From the NCBI GenBank assembly GCA_965212085.1, contig OZ243042.1, forward strand, positions 1,612,001-1,676,000: a stretch of DNA of 64,000 nt, read 5' to 3'. The number at the start of each line of letters is the position of its first letter. Positions within the stretch are counted from its first letter, which is position 1. The notes under the pieces are model-generated. The model saw only the letters and a list, made by a program, of their open reading frames with translations, did no database searches and had not been told where the DNA came from. Below, piece after piece: positions 33,089 to 42,551 of the stretch. A program made the position numbers and the translations under genes. This DNA comes from JAHRAW01 sp965212085 (lineage in GTDB: Bacteria; Pseudomonadota; Gammaproteobacteria; Arenicellales; Poriferihabitantaceae).

Positions 33089-34282
33089 ATGATCCCCCGC
33101 TTCACCTGCCTGAAAAGCGCGGCCCCGGACTACCGCGCAGTTATCGCCGGCCTTGCGGTGCTCGCTGCGTTGGGCTACGGCGCGGCGCACTATATGGACG
33201 TCAACGGCCATCACGTAACCGGAATGAACAACCAGGTGGTGTGGGGGATTCCCCACGTGTTCGCGCTCGGCTTGATCCTCGCCGCGTCCGGCGCGTTGAA
33301 CGTGGCCTCGCTGGGGTCGGTGTTTGCGATTGAAGCGTACAAACCCCTGGCGCGGTTGTCGGCGTTGCTGGCCATCGCATTGTTGCTCGGCGGCCTGCTG
33401 ATACTGGTGCTGGATTTGGGGCGCCCCGAACGCTTGATCATCGCCATGACCCACTACAACTTCAAGTCGGTGTTCGCCTGGAACATTTTTTTATACACCG
33501 GCTTCATCGCCGTGGTTACCGGCTACCTGTGGACCCAGTTTGAACACCGCTTCCACGGCTACGCCCGGCCCGCCGGCGTGCTGTCCTTCCTGTGGCGGTT
33601 CGTGCTCACCAGCGGCACCGGCGCCATCTTCGGATTCCTGGTGGCGCGCCCGGCCTACGACGCGGCCATCCTGGTGCCGTTGTTCATCGTGCTGTCGTTG
33701 TCCCTGGGCAGCGCGGTGTTCGTGCTGGTTGCCGTGGCGTTGTCAAGGTGGCACAAAAACTGGCTGGATGATGCGGTATTGGCGCGGCTGGCGCGGTTGC
33801 TGGGGTGGTTCGTTGCCACGGTGATTTTTCTGACCGTGATCTTTCACTTGACCAACCTGTACGCCGCCGAGCATCACGCGGTGGAGCGTTTTATTTTGCT
33901 GGAAGGCGGGATTTACACCGGCTTGTTCTGGCTGGTACAACTCGGTGCCGGCGGCGTTGTGCCGCTGGTGTTATTGTTCACGCATCACAAAGGCGTGCGC
34001 GCGCTGGCATGCGCCGCCGCCCTGGTGGTGGCGGGAAGTTTCGCCCAACTGTATATCATCATCATCGGCGGCCAGGCGTTTCCATCGCTCCTGTTCCCCG
34101 GCAAAACCGTGACCAGCAGTTTTTACGACGGCGAGATCGCGGCCTACGCGCCGTCGCTGCCCGAAGTGCTGCTCGGCGTCGGCGGCGTTGCGGTCGCGCT
34201 GCTGGTGTTGCTCGTGGTGATGCGGGTGTTGCCGTTCGTGCCGGAGTACCCGACGGCCAAATCGGAATCCAAATCGGAATAA
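33089..34282 (+). CDS. dsrP: DsrP, NrfD-like membrane subunit
   Basis: A 397-residue polytopic quinone-interacting protein with about ten membrane helices, related to NrfD/PsrC. Features: NNQVVWGIPHVFALGLILAA near the N-terminus, LDLGRPERLIIAMTHYNFKS, and a late LYIIIIGGQAFPSLLFPG. The ATG at 33089 fits the family. It completes the MKJOP complex that links cytoplasmic sulfur chemistry to the quinone pool. The gene begins 17 bp after dsrO. Confidence 0.95.
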   Translation: MIPRFTCLKSAAPDYRAVIAGLAVLAALGYGAAHYMDVNGHHVTGMNNQVVWGIPHVFALGLILAASGALNVASLGSVFAIEAYKPLARLSALLAIALLLGGLLILVLDLGRPERLIIAMTHYNFKSVFAWNIFLYTGFIAVVTGYLWTQFEHRFHGYARPAGVLSFLWRFVLTSGTGAIFGFLVARPAYDAAILVPLFIVLSLSLGSAVFVLVAVALSRWHKNWLDDAVLARLARLLGWFVATVIFLTVIFHLTNLYAAEHHAVERFILLEGGIYTGLFWLVQLGAGGVVPLVLLFTHHKGVRALACAAALVVAGSFAQLYIIIIGGQAFPSLLFPGKTVTSSFYDGEIAAYAPSLPEVLLGVGGVAVALLVLLVVMRVLPFVPEYPTAKSESKSE

Positions 34283-34297
34283 CCTCGCCCGGCAATC

Positions 34298-35740
34298 ATG
34301 TCCCGACTATTCCTTTCCGCCACGCGCAAGTCCTCCGGCAAAACCACCATCGCCGTGGGCTTGTGCGCGGCTTTGGCAAAACGCGGCTTCAAAATCCGGC
34401 CTTTCAAAAAAGGCCCCGACTACATTGACCCGATGTGGCTGAGCCGCGCCGCCGGCAACCCCTGCATCAATCTGGATTTTCACACCATGGACGCGAACGA
34501 AATCCTCGGCACATATACCCGCGCCCGCCACGCCACCGCCGCAGACGGTGGCCTGGCCGTCATTGAAGGCAACAAAGGCTTGTTCGACGGACTCGACCCG
34601 GCGGGGGGCGACAGCAACGCGGCCCTGGCCAAAGTCCTCGACGCGCCGGTGCTGCTGGTGCTAGACGCGACGGGCATGACCCGCGGCATCGCGCCGTTAT
34701 TGCTGGGGTATCAAGCCTTCGACCCGGCGTTAAAAATTTCCGGCGTAATCCTGAACAACGTCGGCGGCGCGCGGCACGAAACCAAGTTGCGCGCCGCCGT
34801 TGAAACCTACACCGATATACCGGTGCTGGGCGCGGTGCACGCTGACCGCGATCTCAAAATCGCCGAGCGCCACCTGGGGTTGATCACCGACCGGGAAAAC
34901 ACAGCCGCCGGCGTCATCCACAACATCGCCGCCGCCGTTACCGCCCAGGTGGACCTCAACGCGGTTTGCGCCATCGCCGAACGCGCCGCTCCTTTTGCGC
35001 CGTGTTCATCACCGCCGCGAAAAACACAGCCCGCGGATGTGACCATCGCCATCGCACGGGATGCGGCGTTCGGGTTTTACTACGCCGATGACCTGAGCGC
35101 GTTTGCAACCCACGGCGCGCGTTTGCTGCCTTTTGATTTGATGAATGACGCAACGCTGCCCGAAGCAGACGGCTTGTACATCGGCGGCGGGTTTCCCGAA
35201 ACCCACGGCCCGGCGTTGTCGCGCAACCGCGCCATGTGCACGGCGGTAAAACGCTTCGTGGAACGCGGCGGGCCGGTGTACGCCGAATGTGGCGGGCTGA
35301 TGTATCTGGCGCAAAGCGTAACCTGGTCGGGCAAAACCTGCGGCATGGCGGCGGCCATTCCGGTGCAAATAGAAATGAGCGAATCGCCGGTCGGGCGCGG
35401 CTACGTAGTGCTCGAAGAAACGGGTGATGGTTTGTGGCCGGCGGCGCATAACGACGACGCCGCCGCCGACATCGCCGACATCGCCGCCCACGAGTTTCAT
35501 TATTCCCGCGTCACCGGACTGGCGGACAACGCCCGCTTCGCCTACCGCGTGAAAAGGGGCTACGGAATCAACGGCCGCTTTGACGGGCTGGTGCACGGCA
35601 ACGCGCTCGCCAACTATTCGCATTTTAGAAACACCGCCGCCAATCCCTGGGTCGGACGGTTCGTCGCTTTCGTGCGGGCGTGCAAGGCGGTTGAACAAAA
35701 ACCAGCGCAGAACTTTTCCCCGGCGAGACAAAGCGCGTGA
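34298..35740 (+). CDS. dsrN: DsrN, siroheme amidase (cobyrinate diamide synthase-like)
   Basis: A 480-residue CbiA/CobB-type glutamine amidotransferase that forms the amidated siroheme used by DsrAB. N-terminal ATP loop: SATRKSSGKTTIAVGL, followed by FKKGPDYIDPMWL. The C-terminal class I glutaminase domain has the nucleophile in YAECGGLMYLAQS, and the GGGFPETHG and HEFHYSRV segments. Its stop overlaps the dsrR start by 4 bp. Confidence 0.95.
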   Translation: MSRLFLSATRKSSGKTTIAVGLCAALAKRGFKIRPFKKGPDYIDPMWLSRAAGNPCINLDFHTMDANEILGTYTRARHATAADGGLAVIEGNKGLFDGLDPAGGDSNAALAKVLDAPVLLVLDATGMTRGIAPLLLGYQAFDPALKISGVILNNVGGARHETKLRAAVETYTDIPVLGAVHADRDLKIAERHLGLITDRENTAAGVIHNIAAAVTAQVDLNAVCAIAERAAPFAPCSSPPRKTQPADVTIAIARDAAFGFYYADDLSAFATHGARLLPFDLMNDATLPEADGLYIGGGFPETHGPALSRNRAMCTAVKRFVERGGPVYAECGGLMYLAQSVTWSGKTCGMAAAIPVQIEMSESPVGRGYVVLEETGDGLWPAAHNDDAAADIADIAAHEFHYSRVTGLADNARFAYRVKRGYGINGRFDGLVHGNALANYSHFRNTAANPWVGRFVAFVRACKAVEQKPAQNFSPARQSA

Positions 35741-36054
35741 TCACCATCACCCCCAAAGCCGCAAAAAAAATCCTTGAATCCTTCGCCCAAATGGATTCCC
35801 CAAGCCTGGCCCTGCGCCTCGCCGCCAAGCGGCTGCCGGACGGCACCTTTGATTACGCCATGGGATTTGACGAACCCGGCCAACACGACAGCCACGCCGA
35901 ATCCAACGGCATCGCCATCATCGTCGCGCCCACCAGCACCGAGTTTCTGCAAGGCGCGACGCTGGACTACGTTGAACTGGAGCAGGACGGCCACCGTTTT
36001 ATTTTTATGAACCCGAACGACCCCGAATATGTTCCGCCCAAAAAAGGTCAATGA
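35737..36054 (+). CDS. dsrR: DsrR, A-type scaffold-like protein
   Basis: A 105-residue IscA/HesB-fold protein that lacks the conserved cysteines of true A-type Fe-S carriers, as in DsrR of Allochromatium, where it affects dsr expression post-transcriptionally. The start ITPKAAKKILESFAQ and the MGFDEPGQHDSHAESNGIAI segment match the fold. It starts in an overlap with dsrN. Confidence 0.9.
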   Translation: MITITPKAAKKILESFAQMDSPSLALRLAAKRLPDGTFDYAMGFDEPGQHDSHAESNGIAIIVAPTSTEFLQGATLDYVELEQDGHRFIFMNPNDPEYVPPKKGQ

Positions 36055-36058
36055 AAAA

Positions 36059-36508
36059 ATGCCCGACCAAAACCTGACATCACAAGACATGAACCTGTCG
36101 AGCGGCATCGCCGCCTTTGAAGCCAAAAACTTCTCTCAAGCCATGGCCCTGCTAGGCCCGCTCGCCGAGCAGGAAATTCCCGACGCCCAGTACCGATTAG
36201 CGATCATGTACCAGAACGGCCTCGGCATGGTGCGCAACGAACTGCTGGCGGTGAAATGGATGTGCGCCGCCGCCAACCGGGACTTCGCCCTCGCCCAACA
36301 CGGTCTCGGCTTCATGTACCTGCACGGCGACTGCATCGCCAAAAACGGCACAAAAGCCGTCCACTGGTTCCAACGCGCCGCCGCCCACGGCCTGACCGGC
36401 TCCCAAACAACCCTGGCGATGATGTACGAACAGGGAGACGGCGTAGAAAAAAATATCGAAAAAGCTAAAGAATGGTACCGGCGGGCGGGGTTTGAGGAGA
36501 AGTTGTGA
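36059..36508 (+). CDS. Sel1-repeat (SLR) protein at the end of the dsr locus
   Basis: A 149-residue soluble protein with three to four Sel1-like TPR units: AQYRLAIMYQNGLGMV, AQHGLGFMYLHGDCIAKNG and SQTTLAMMYEQGDGVEKN, each about 36 residues. Such solenoids mediate protein contacts. The ATG at 36059 has an AAAGGT site upstream; an ATG at 36029 inside dsrR would add ten residues. Its position directly after dsrR suggests an accessory role for the Dsr machinery, but this is inference. Confidence 0.8.
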   Translation: MPDQNLTSQDMNLSSGIAAFEAKNFSQAMALLGPLAEQEIPDAQYRLAIMYQNGLGMVRNELLAVKWMCAAANRDFALAQHGLGFMYLHGDCIAKNGTKAVHWFQRAAAHGLTGSQTTLAMMYEQGDGVEKNIEKAKEWYRRAGFEEKL

Positions 36509-36532
36509 GATGAAGAAAGAGAAAAATAAATA

Positions 36533-36660
36533 GTCATTCCTTCCGGCGACAATCCGGCTATCGCCGGAAGGGTTTGAACGGAGCAGGTGTAGGGACAGGT
36601 CGCGACCTGTCCCCACTTACGTACTCGGGAATCCAGTCCCACATGACCCGCCGCCGGCAT
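36533..36660. repeat. Repeat mosaic between the dsr locus and the R-M gene
   Basis: Contains module D (CCGGCTATCGCCGG with AAGGGTTTGAACGG), the palindrome GGGACAGGTCGCGACCTGTC (module C), and one arm of module A (ACTTACGTACTCGGGAATCC). The remaining bases up to 36743 show nothing else. Confidence 0.8.
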
Positions 36661-36743
36661 CATCCGCTGAAATAATCCCCATAAACCGAACCAAATTACC
36701 GGTACAATAAAGCAACCGCACACCCCCGGAAAAATAACCAATC

Positions 36744-39700
36744 ATGGAAATCCAAGCCTACATTAAACAACTGGAACGCCACCACGCCGCCGGCAACGCC
36801 ACCGAACACACCCACCGCCCGGCCCTCAAAACCCTGCTGGAATCGGCGCTCTCCGGCGTGCTGGCCACCAACGAACCGAAGCAAACAGAGTGCGGCGCCC
36901 CCGACTTTGTTTTGACCCGCAACGAAATCCCCATCGGCTACATAGAAGCCAAGGACATCGGCAGAAACCTGGACGACCCGGCCCACAAAGAACAACTGAA
37001 CCGCTACACCGAATCGCTGGACAACCTGATCTTCACCAACTACACCGAGTTCCGCCTGTTCAAGGACGGTGAGCAAGTGGCCGCAGTGAACATCGCCGGG
37101 CAAAGCCGTGGCCGCATCAAGCCAAAGCCCGACAACTTCGGCGCCTTCGCCGATATACTCAACACCTTTGCCGGTTATCAAGGCCAGACCATCACCACCG
37201 CCGCAGACCTGGCGCGGCGCATGGCGGTGAAAGCGCGGATGCTGGCCGGGGCGATTACCCAGGCGCTCAAGCGGGATCAATATGCAACCGGCAAACCCGG
37301 CGTCAGTGAAATGCAAAGCGCATTGCTCGGCCAACTGGAAGCGTTTCGCAAACATTTAATACACGACATTGCGCCCGCGAACTTCGCCGACATCTACGCC
37401 CAGACCGTGGCCTACGGAATGTTCGCGGCGCGCCTCCACGACCCGACCCCCGCGACCTTCTCGCGCAAGGAAGCCGCCGAACTGATCCCCGCCAACAACC
37501 CGTTCCTGCGCAGGTTTTTTCAGCACATCGCCGGCTACGATCTCGATAAACGCATCCGCTGGATCGTCGACGACCTCGCCGACGTATTCCGCGCCGCCGA
37601 CGTGGTTGAGTTGATGAAAGGCTACGGCAAGGCCACCCAGCGCAACGACCCGTTCCTGCATTTTTACGAAACCTTCCTCGGCGAATACAACCCCAAACTA
37701 CGCAAGAGCAGGGGCGTGTACTACACCCCCGAACCGGTGGTGAACTTCATCGTGCGCGCGGTGGATGAAATTTTACGCGCCGAATTTGGCCTGCCCGACG
37801 GCCTCGCCGACACCGGCAAAACCACCATTGAAGTGCAACGCCCGGACGCAAAAGGCAAGGCCGCCAAAGTCAAAAAGGAAGTCCACAAAGTACAAATCCT
37901 CGACCCGGCCACCGGCACCGGAACCTTCCTCGCCGCCATCGTGCAACAGATTTATGAAAGCCGGTTTTCCAATCAGAAAGGCATTTGGCCGGATTATGTG
38001 CGCAAGGAATTGATACCGCGATTGAACGGCTTTGAAGTGTTGATGGCGTCCTACGCGATGGCGCATACCAAACTGGAAATGGTGTTGCGGGACAGCGGTT
38101 GTGAACTCGGCGATGAGCGGTTGCGGATTTTTTTGACTAACTCATTGGAGGATCACCACAGAGATACTGCTTCCGACCTCGCCCAATGGCTATCCGATGA
38201 AGCACGCCAAGCAAATTTTATTAAGCGAGATGCGCCGGTGATGGTGGTGATTGGTAATCCGCCGTACAGTGGCGAGTCTGCGAACAAGGGCGAGTGGATT
38301 ACCAATCTGTTGCATGATTACAAACAGGAACCAAGCGGCGGAAAGTTGCAGGAGAAAAACTCCAAGTGGATTAACGATGACTATGTAAAGTTTATCCGCT
38401 ACGGCCAGCACTACATTGACCGTACTGGTGAAGGCGTACTTGCCTATATTAACAATCATGGTTTTCTAGACAACCCGACATTTCGTGGTATGCGTTGGAG
38501 TCTGCTACAAAGTTTTGACAAGATTTACATTCTTGATCTGCACGGAAACAGCAATAAAAAAGAAACCGCGCCCGATGGATCAGCAGACAAGAATGTATTT
38601 GACATCCAACAGGGCGTATCCATTAATCTGTTCGTCAAGACAAGCGATAAAAACACGCCGGCCCGCGTATTTCACTATGACCTATACGGACAACGGGAGG
38701 GGAAGTATCAATTTTTGTGGGACAACGATATTCTGCAAGTTGATTTTAAGGAATTAAAACCGCAGATGCCCCAATACTTCTTTGTGCCGAAGGATTACGA
38801 ATTGCAATCTGAGTATGACAAGGGGTTTTCTGTAAAAGACATTTTTTCATTGAACGGCACGGGCATTGTTACCAAGCGAGATAAACTGGCGATACACTAT
38901 GAACGAACTAATGCTTTGCAAGCAGCAAGTGATATTCTGGAACTACCAAGATATGAATTTTATGAAAAATACTCACTCCCTTCTGATGTAAGGGATTGGC
39001 AATATGAATGGGCAAAAGCTGATATAGAAAAATTTCGAGTTAGAAACGAGTTAATACAAGAACTCAACTATCGACCATTTGATAAAAGGCACATTATTTA
39101 TACTGGAAAAACAAGAGGCTTTATAGGTTGGCCAGTATTTCAAGTCATGCGCCACTTCTTTGATGGCGAGAATGTAGGGCTGACTCTTTGTAGGCAGTTC
39201 AAAGGATCTGAAAATTATTATCATGTATTCATTACCAAAGAAATTTTTGAATCATCTTTTGTCTCTAACAAAACAAGTGAGATAGGGTCTGGATTTCCTC
39301 TTTATCTTTACCCCGACACCGAACATCAAAGCATTGATGGACAAAAGACCCGCAAACCAAACCTCGCCCCCAACATCGTGCAAACCATCGCCACCGGCCT
39401 CAACCTGCGCTTCACCCCCGAAAAAGAAGACGACAACAAAACCTTCGCCCCCATTGACCTGCTTGACTACATCTACGCCGTCCTGCACTCACCCGCATAC
39501 CGCGAACGCTACAAAGAATTCCTGAAAATAGATTTCCCCCGCGTGCCATACCCCGCCGACCAAAAACAATTCCGCAAACTCGCACAACTCGGCGGCGAAC
39601 TGCGCACCCTGCACCTGCTGGAAAGCCCAATCCTGAACACCCGCAACACCGCCTACCCCGAAACCGGCGACAACATAATCACCAAACCCGAATACCAACT

Positions 39701-39938
39701 AACCAACCCCAAAACCCGCCTCGGCAAAGTCAAAATCAACCAAACCCAATACTTCGAAAACGTCCCCGAACCCGCCTGGACCTTCCCCATCGGCGGCTAC
39801 CAACCCGCCCAAAAATGGCTAAAAGACCGCAAAGGCCGCACCCTGACCCACGAAGACGTTACGCACTATCAAAAAATCATCGTTGCTTTGAGCGAAACGG
39901 AGCGGTTGATGGGGGAGATTGATAAAGTAGGCACATAA
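36744..39938 (+). CDS. Type ISP-like restriction-modification enzyme (N6-adenine methylase)
   Basis: A 1064-residue single-chain restriction/methylation protein. The N-terminal nuclease-like region has GAPDFVLTRNEIPIGYIEAK at about residues 50-69, a D...ExK arrangement. A helical domain follows, then the N6-adenine methyltransferase core: SAM motif DPATGTGTFLAAI (about 385) and catalytic NPPYSGES (about 502). The C-terminal part is the expected target-recognition region. No helicase motifs are obvious, so it is shorter than LlaGI-type ISP enzymes. Codon use shifts to visibly AT-richer DNA from about 38.25 to 39.33 kb and back, suggesting exchange of the specificity segment. First gene of a defence-like island. 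Confidence 0.88.
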   Translation: MEIQAYIKQLERHHAAGNATEHTHRPALKTLLESALSGVLATNEPKQTECGAPDFVLTRNEIPIGYIEAKDIGRNLDDPAHKEQLNRYTESLDNLIFTNYTEFRLFKDGEQVAAVNIAGQSRGRIKPKPDNFGAFADILNTFAGYQGQTITTAADLARRMAVKARMLAGAITQALKRDQYATGKPGVSEMQSALLGQLEAFRKHLIHDIAPANFADIYAQTVAYGMFAARLHDPTPATFSRKEAAELIPANNPFLRRFFQHIAGYDLDKRIRWIVDDLADVFRAADVVELMKGYGKATQRNDPFLHFYETFLGEYNPKLRKSRGVYYTPEPVVNFIVRAVDEILRAEFGLPDGLADTGKTTIEVQRPDAKGKAAKVKKEVHKVQILDPATGTGTFLAAIVQQIYESRFSNQKGIWPDYVRKELIPRLNGFEVLMASYAMAHTKLEMVLRDSGCELGDERLRIFLTNSLEDHHRDTASDLAQWLSDEARQANFIKRDAPVMVVIGNPPYSGESANKGEWITNLLHDYKQEPSGGKLQEKNSKWINDDYVKFIRYGQHYIDRTGEGVLAYINNHGFLDNPTFRGMRWSLLQSFDKIYILDLHGNSNKKETAPDGSADKNVFDIQQGVSINLFVKTSDKNTPARVFHYDLYGQREGKYQFLWDNDILQVDFKELKPQMPQYFFVPKDYELQSEYDKGFSVKDIFSLNGTGIVTKRDKLAIHYERTNALQAASDILELPRYEFYEKYSLPSDVRDWQYEWAKADIEKFRVRNELIQELNYRPFDKRHIIYTGKTRGFIGWPVFQVMRHFFDGENVGLTLCRQFKGSENYYHVFITKEIFESSFVSNKTSEIGSGFPLYLYPDTEHQSIDGQKTRKPNLAPNIVQTIATGLNLRFTPEKEDDNKTFAPIDLLDYIYAVLHSPAYRERYKEFLKIDFPRVPYPADQKQFRKLAQLGGELRTLHLLESPILNTRNTAYPETGDNIITKPEYQLTNPKTRLGKVKINQTQYFENVPEPAWTFPIGGYQPAQKWLKDRKGRTLTHEDVTHYQKIIVALSETERLMGEIDKVGT

Positions 39939-40043
39939 CATTATGCGATGGGGAATTGATACCGTGCGATGGCCTGGACTGTTGACGGATTGCCGTAATT
40001 GCGATAAGGTGTTGCTGTCTCTAACATTATCAGGGTATGAACA

Positions 40044-40205
40044 ATGCATCAAGGAAAAGGACGACCTGCTAAAAAATCGACAACCAGACAGAAACATGAG
40101 TCTACACATCAACCTATCAAAAAATCTACTCGTAACAGCAGCCCGCCGCCTGACACACCGAGGCCGAAGCGAAATCGACTTGGCGGGGCGAGTGGGAGGA
40201 GATGA
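40044..40205 (+). CDS. Small basic ORF with AT-hook-like motif (tentative)
   Basis: A 53-codon frame starting MHQGKGRPAKKSTTRQKHES, very rich in Lys, Arg, Ser and Pro, with a GKGRPAKK stretch resembling an AT-hook. Its TGA overlaps an ATG at 40202 (ATGA) at the head of the next gene. The weak point is the lack of any family match that I know. A competing frame (39943-40230) covers the same DNA and looks less protein-like. Confidence 0.35.
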   Translation: MHQGKGRPAKKSTTRQKHESTHQPIKKSTRNSSPPPDTPRPKRNRLGGASGRR

Positions 40206-40210
40206 CAAAT

Positions 40211-40765
40211 ATGAATACAAACACAAGTGAAATTCTTTCTCGAGACGACTTGCTGACAGACTGCGAACGCTCCATGCGCTACCATCAAGCGCGTGCACGT
40301 TTTTTTAACACGGTCCATTTGTTGATTCAGTTCATCGTGTTCGCTATCGCCAGCGCCAGCGTATTGCGCTGGGTTGACTCATGGTTCGCAGGACAAGACA
40401 CCTTGTGGCTGTGGGCTATCATCAGTTTGTTGGCATTGTCCAGTTTGGTTTATAACCCCGCTAAAAAATATGCGCTCCACAAATCCCTGTATCATGGCTT
40501 TACCTTACTAAACGGCACGATCCTGGCGACGCCGAATGCGGACGAGGCGACTTTGGCCGGATGGACGAAGAACATCTATGCGTTATACGCCGATGAGCCG
40601 CCGGTTTACCGTGCCTTGCACGCGCATTGCGCTAACCAGATTGTTATTGCTTTGGGCGCGGACAAGGGTTATTTCGTAGATTTATCTTGGTACCACCGTC
40701 TGTTGCGTAACTTTGTTCCATTCCAGGGAACAGAATTTCTCAACCGAAATCAGGTGCGTTCGTGA
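40211..40765 (+). CDS. 2TM membrane protein, possibly SLATT-like
   Basis: A 184-residue protein. The start at 40211 is 10 bp after GGAGGA (40195-40200). Layout: a charged N-terminus (DDLLTDCERSMRYHQARARF), two adjacent membrane helices (about residues 30-52 and 58-80, with LIQFIVFAIASASVL and LWLWAIISLLALSSLVY), then a helical cytoplasmic region. This architecture resembles SLATT (SMODS/SLOG-associated 2TM) effectors of defence islands, but no partner nucleotidyltransferase is present, so the assignment is tentative. It sits between the restriction enzyme and the RloAB-like pair. Confidence 0.6.
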   Translation: MNTNTSEILSRDDLLTDCERSMRYHQARARFFNTVHLLIQFIVFAIASASVLRWVDSWFAGQDTLWLWAIISLLALSSLVYNPAKKYALHKSLYHGFTLLNGTILATPNADEATLAGWTKNIYALYADEPPVYRALHAHCANQIVIALGADKGYFVDLSWYHRLLRNFVPFQGTEFLNRNQVRS

Positions 40766-40812
40766 TTGGCTAACTTCGCGTGCTCCCCCAACCCCCGCAC
40801 CAACTCCGACCA

Positions 40813-41316
40813 TCAAAAAATGAAAGTGTCCAGGAGTTTGGCTAACTCTGGAACATCACGACGCCGTTTCTCAAGGAGTTCAAAAGGTAGTTTTCCATAA
40901 CCTTCTTTTTCCGTAAGAGGCCCAATAAGGCACTCTTTGCATATTTTTTTGCATTGTTTGCTTGTCGATGGCACCGGCCGGTCAAGAATCTTGAGTAGCA
41001 GCCCTTCAAGACAAGGATTGGATTCAATCAATTGGATGTCGTGTTGCGCCGCTTTGCTACGAACAGCGGCTGTGATTGGAATATCGGTATCCATCAGGAC
41101 TCGTATTCGATCAGACGCAATCCGATGCGACCGCCTGATGGCGTGTGCAACGATATATTCAGGCCCCTTTCCGCCGGCGCTGATAATTTTGACGGCTACG
41201 CCGGATCCACGAGTGATGTAAAGCGATTTGAGGTGTTGCAAAAATGCCTTTTCAGTCTTTCCTTCGCAAACCAGTAATACGGTATGAAGCCGGGGGTGTC
41301 TGCGTCTCACCATCAA
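40813..41316 (-). CDS. RloB-like TOPRIM protein
   Basis: A 167-residue protein with the RloB/AbiLii pattern: LLVCEGKTEKAFLQHLKSLY supplies the TOPRIM glutamate, and RVLMDTDIP the DxD. A C-terminal HDIQLIESNPCLEGLLLKIL segment completes the fold. RloB proteins occur beside an RloA-type ATPase in restriction loci and in the AbiL abortive-infection system. Its start overlaps the ATPase gene by 4 bp, as expected for a two-component system. The gene is somewhat shorter than many RloB proteins. Confidence 0.78.
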   Translation of the reverse strand: MMVRRRHPRLHTVLLVCEGKTEKAFLQHLKSLYITRGSGVAVKIISAGGKGPEYIVAHAIRRSHRIASDRIRVLMDTDIPITAAVRSKAAQHDIQLIESNPCLEGLLLKILDRPVPSTSKQCKKICKECLIGPLTEKEGYGKLPFELLEKRRRDVPELAKLLDTFIF

Positions 41317-42506
41317 ATATTCGGTGTCGCGCCATAGGCACCGGCGCGATACTTTCCATAGTAGTTTTCATCCCGCCGGATGCCGTTTATATCATCCAGT
41401 CTCCATGCTTCACTGCACCCATCGGGGCGTTTCTCAACAAGAAGTATTTGTTCCTTCAGCAATGTATCCATAACGTCGGGAATATAGGAAGTAAAAATAA
41501 TCTGTGCATTGTGGGGGTTGCCTTCCGTATCCGTGAAAAGCCCCAACAGCGCCATGACCATATCAGGATGCAGACCCGAGTCCAGTTCATCAAGAACCAC
41601 GATGCCGCCGCGTTCCAGTACAGGGAGAATTTTTTGAAGTAACAAATACAACATTTGTGTACCACCGGATTCATCCATAAAATTTATCTTGACGTTCTCT
41701 TTCCCTTGCTCATGTATACCCCAGGGAAATCTAATCGGGTAGTTACCCCATGTGCCATCTTTTGTTTCCATTGCGACATCTGATAACCCCAAATCCGCTT
41801 GACTCATAAATTTGACCATTTTCTTATGAAGGTTTGGGTGTTCAAAATAAAATTGACCTGCCGCGAAAAAGCTCTCTATACTGTGAAACTGTTCTTCAGC
41901 AAGCGAAGTATTGATATTGCTTCTGATCTGTTCAAAATAATTTGCCAATATAACGGCGCACGGCACGTTGTATTGGGCGGCGGTCGAAATCAGCGACGCA
42001 TCGGAGCGCACCCGGGCGGCCTCTTTTGGGTCAAAGTCAAAGTTTTTCTGTCGAATTTTATAGCCGGACTCAGTTCGGTCACGGCGAAACATATAACTGA
42101 AAGAGGTGCTGGTTTTGCGATAGAGTGATTCATGTATAACACTCCTTTTCTTACCGGAAGTCTGAACGATCACGTGATAACGGTAATGTTCCTTCTTATG
42201 CTCAAACTCTATCTTGAACTCACTATCCTCCAGCGGGGTCAAGAAATAGCTGGCAAATCTTGCGAATAAATGCTCTTGGCTGGAAAACGAATCGCTGATG
42301 AACCAGCTCAGAAAAGACACAACTTTCAGTACATTGCTTTTACCCGCACCATTAGCCCCTTGCACCGCCATCAGTTTTGACAGGCGTACGCCCCGTGGGG
42401 TTGTAAAAACGGAATCCGTGTCCGGTGCATGGCGGTTCAGCATGAAAGAAACCTCGGTTTCTTCTGCGAACGACCAGGCGTTTTTGAAATGGTATTTGTA
42501 AATCAC
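41313..42506 (-). CDS. RloA-like AAA ATPase (AbiLi type)
   Basis: A 397-residue ABC/SMC-like ATPase of the RloA group. Walker A GANGAGKSNVLKVVSFLSW is at about residue 51, the signature-like MDESGGTQM near 270, and Walker B GIVVLDELDSGLHPDM near 300. In the switch region the usual TSH is TSYIPDVMD, so the H-loop histidine is replaced by tyrosine. It starts with GTG (42506), preceded by CCGGAGACC. With the overlapping RloB-like gene it forms a likely phage-defence pair. Confidence 0.82.
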   Translation of the reverse strand: MIYKYHFKNAWSFAEETEVSFMLNRHAPDTDSVFTTPRGVRLSKLMAVQGANGAGKSNVLKVVSFLSWFISDSFSSQEHLFARFASYFLTPLEDSEFKIEFEHKKEHYRYHVIVQTSGKKRSVIHESLYRKTSTSFSYMFRRDRTESGYKIRQKNFDFDPKEAARVRSDASLISTAAQYNVPCAVILANYFEQIRSNINTSLAEEQFHSIESFFAAGQFYFEHPNLHKKMVKFMSQADLGLSDVAMETKDGTWGNYPIRFPWGIHEQGKENVKINFMDESGGTQMLYLLLQKILPVLERGGIVVLDELDSGLHPDMVMALLGLFTDTEGNPHNAQIIFTSYIPDVMDTLLKEQILLVEKRPDGCSEAWRLDDINGIRRDENYYGKYRAGAYGATPNI

Positions 42507-42551
42507 AGTCGGTCTCCGGTTGATATTCAGAAAAATATCACATTTTTTCGT

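Noticed and set aside
39943..40230. 95-codon frame after the restriction enzyme
   Set aside because: It overlaps the SD and start of the 2TM gene and looks less protein-like than the basic ORF in the next frame; no supporting motif.
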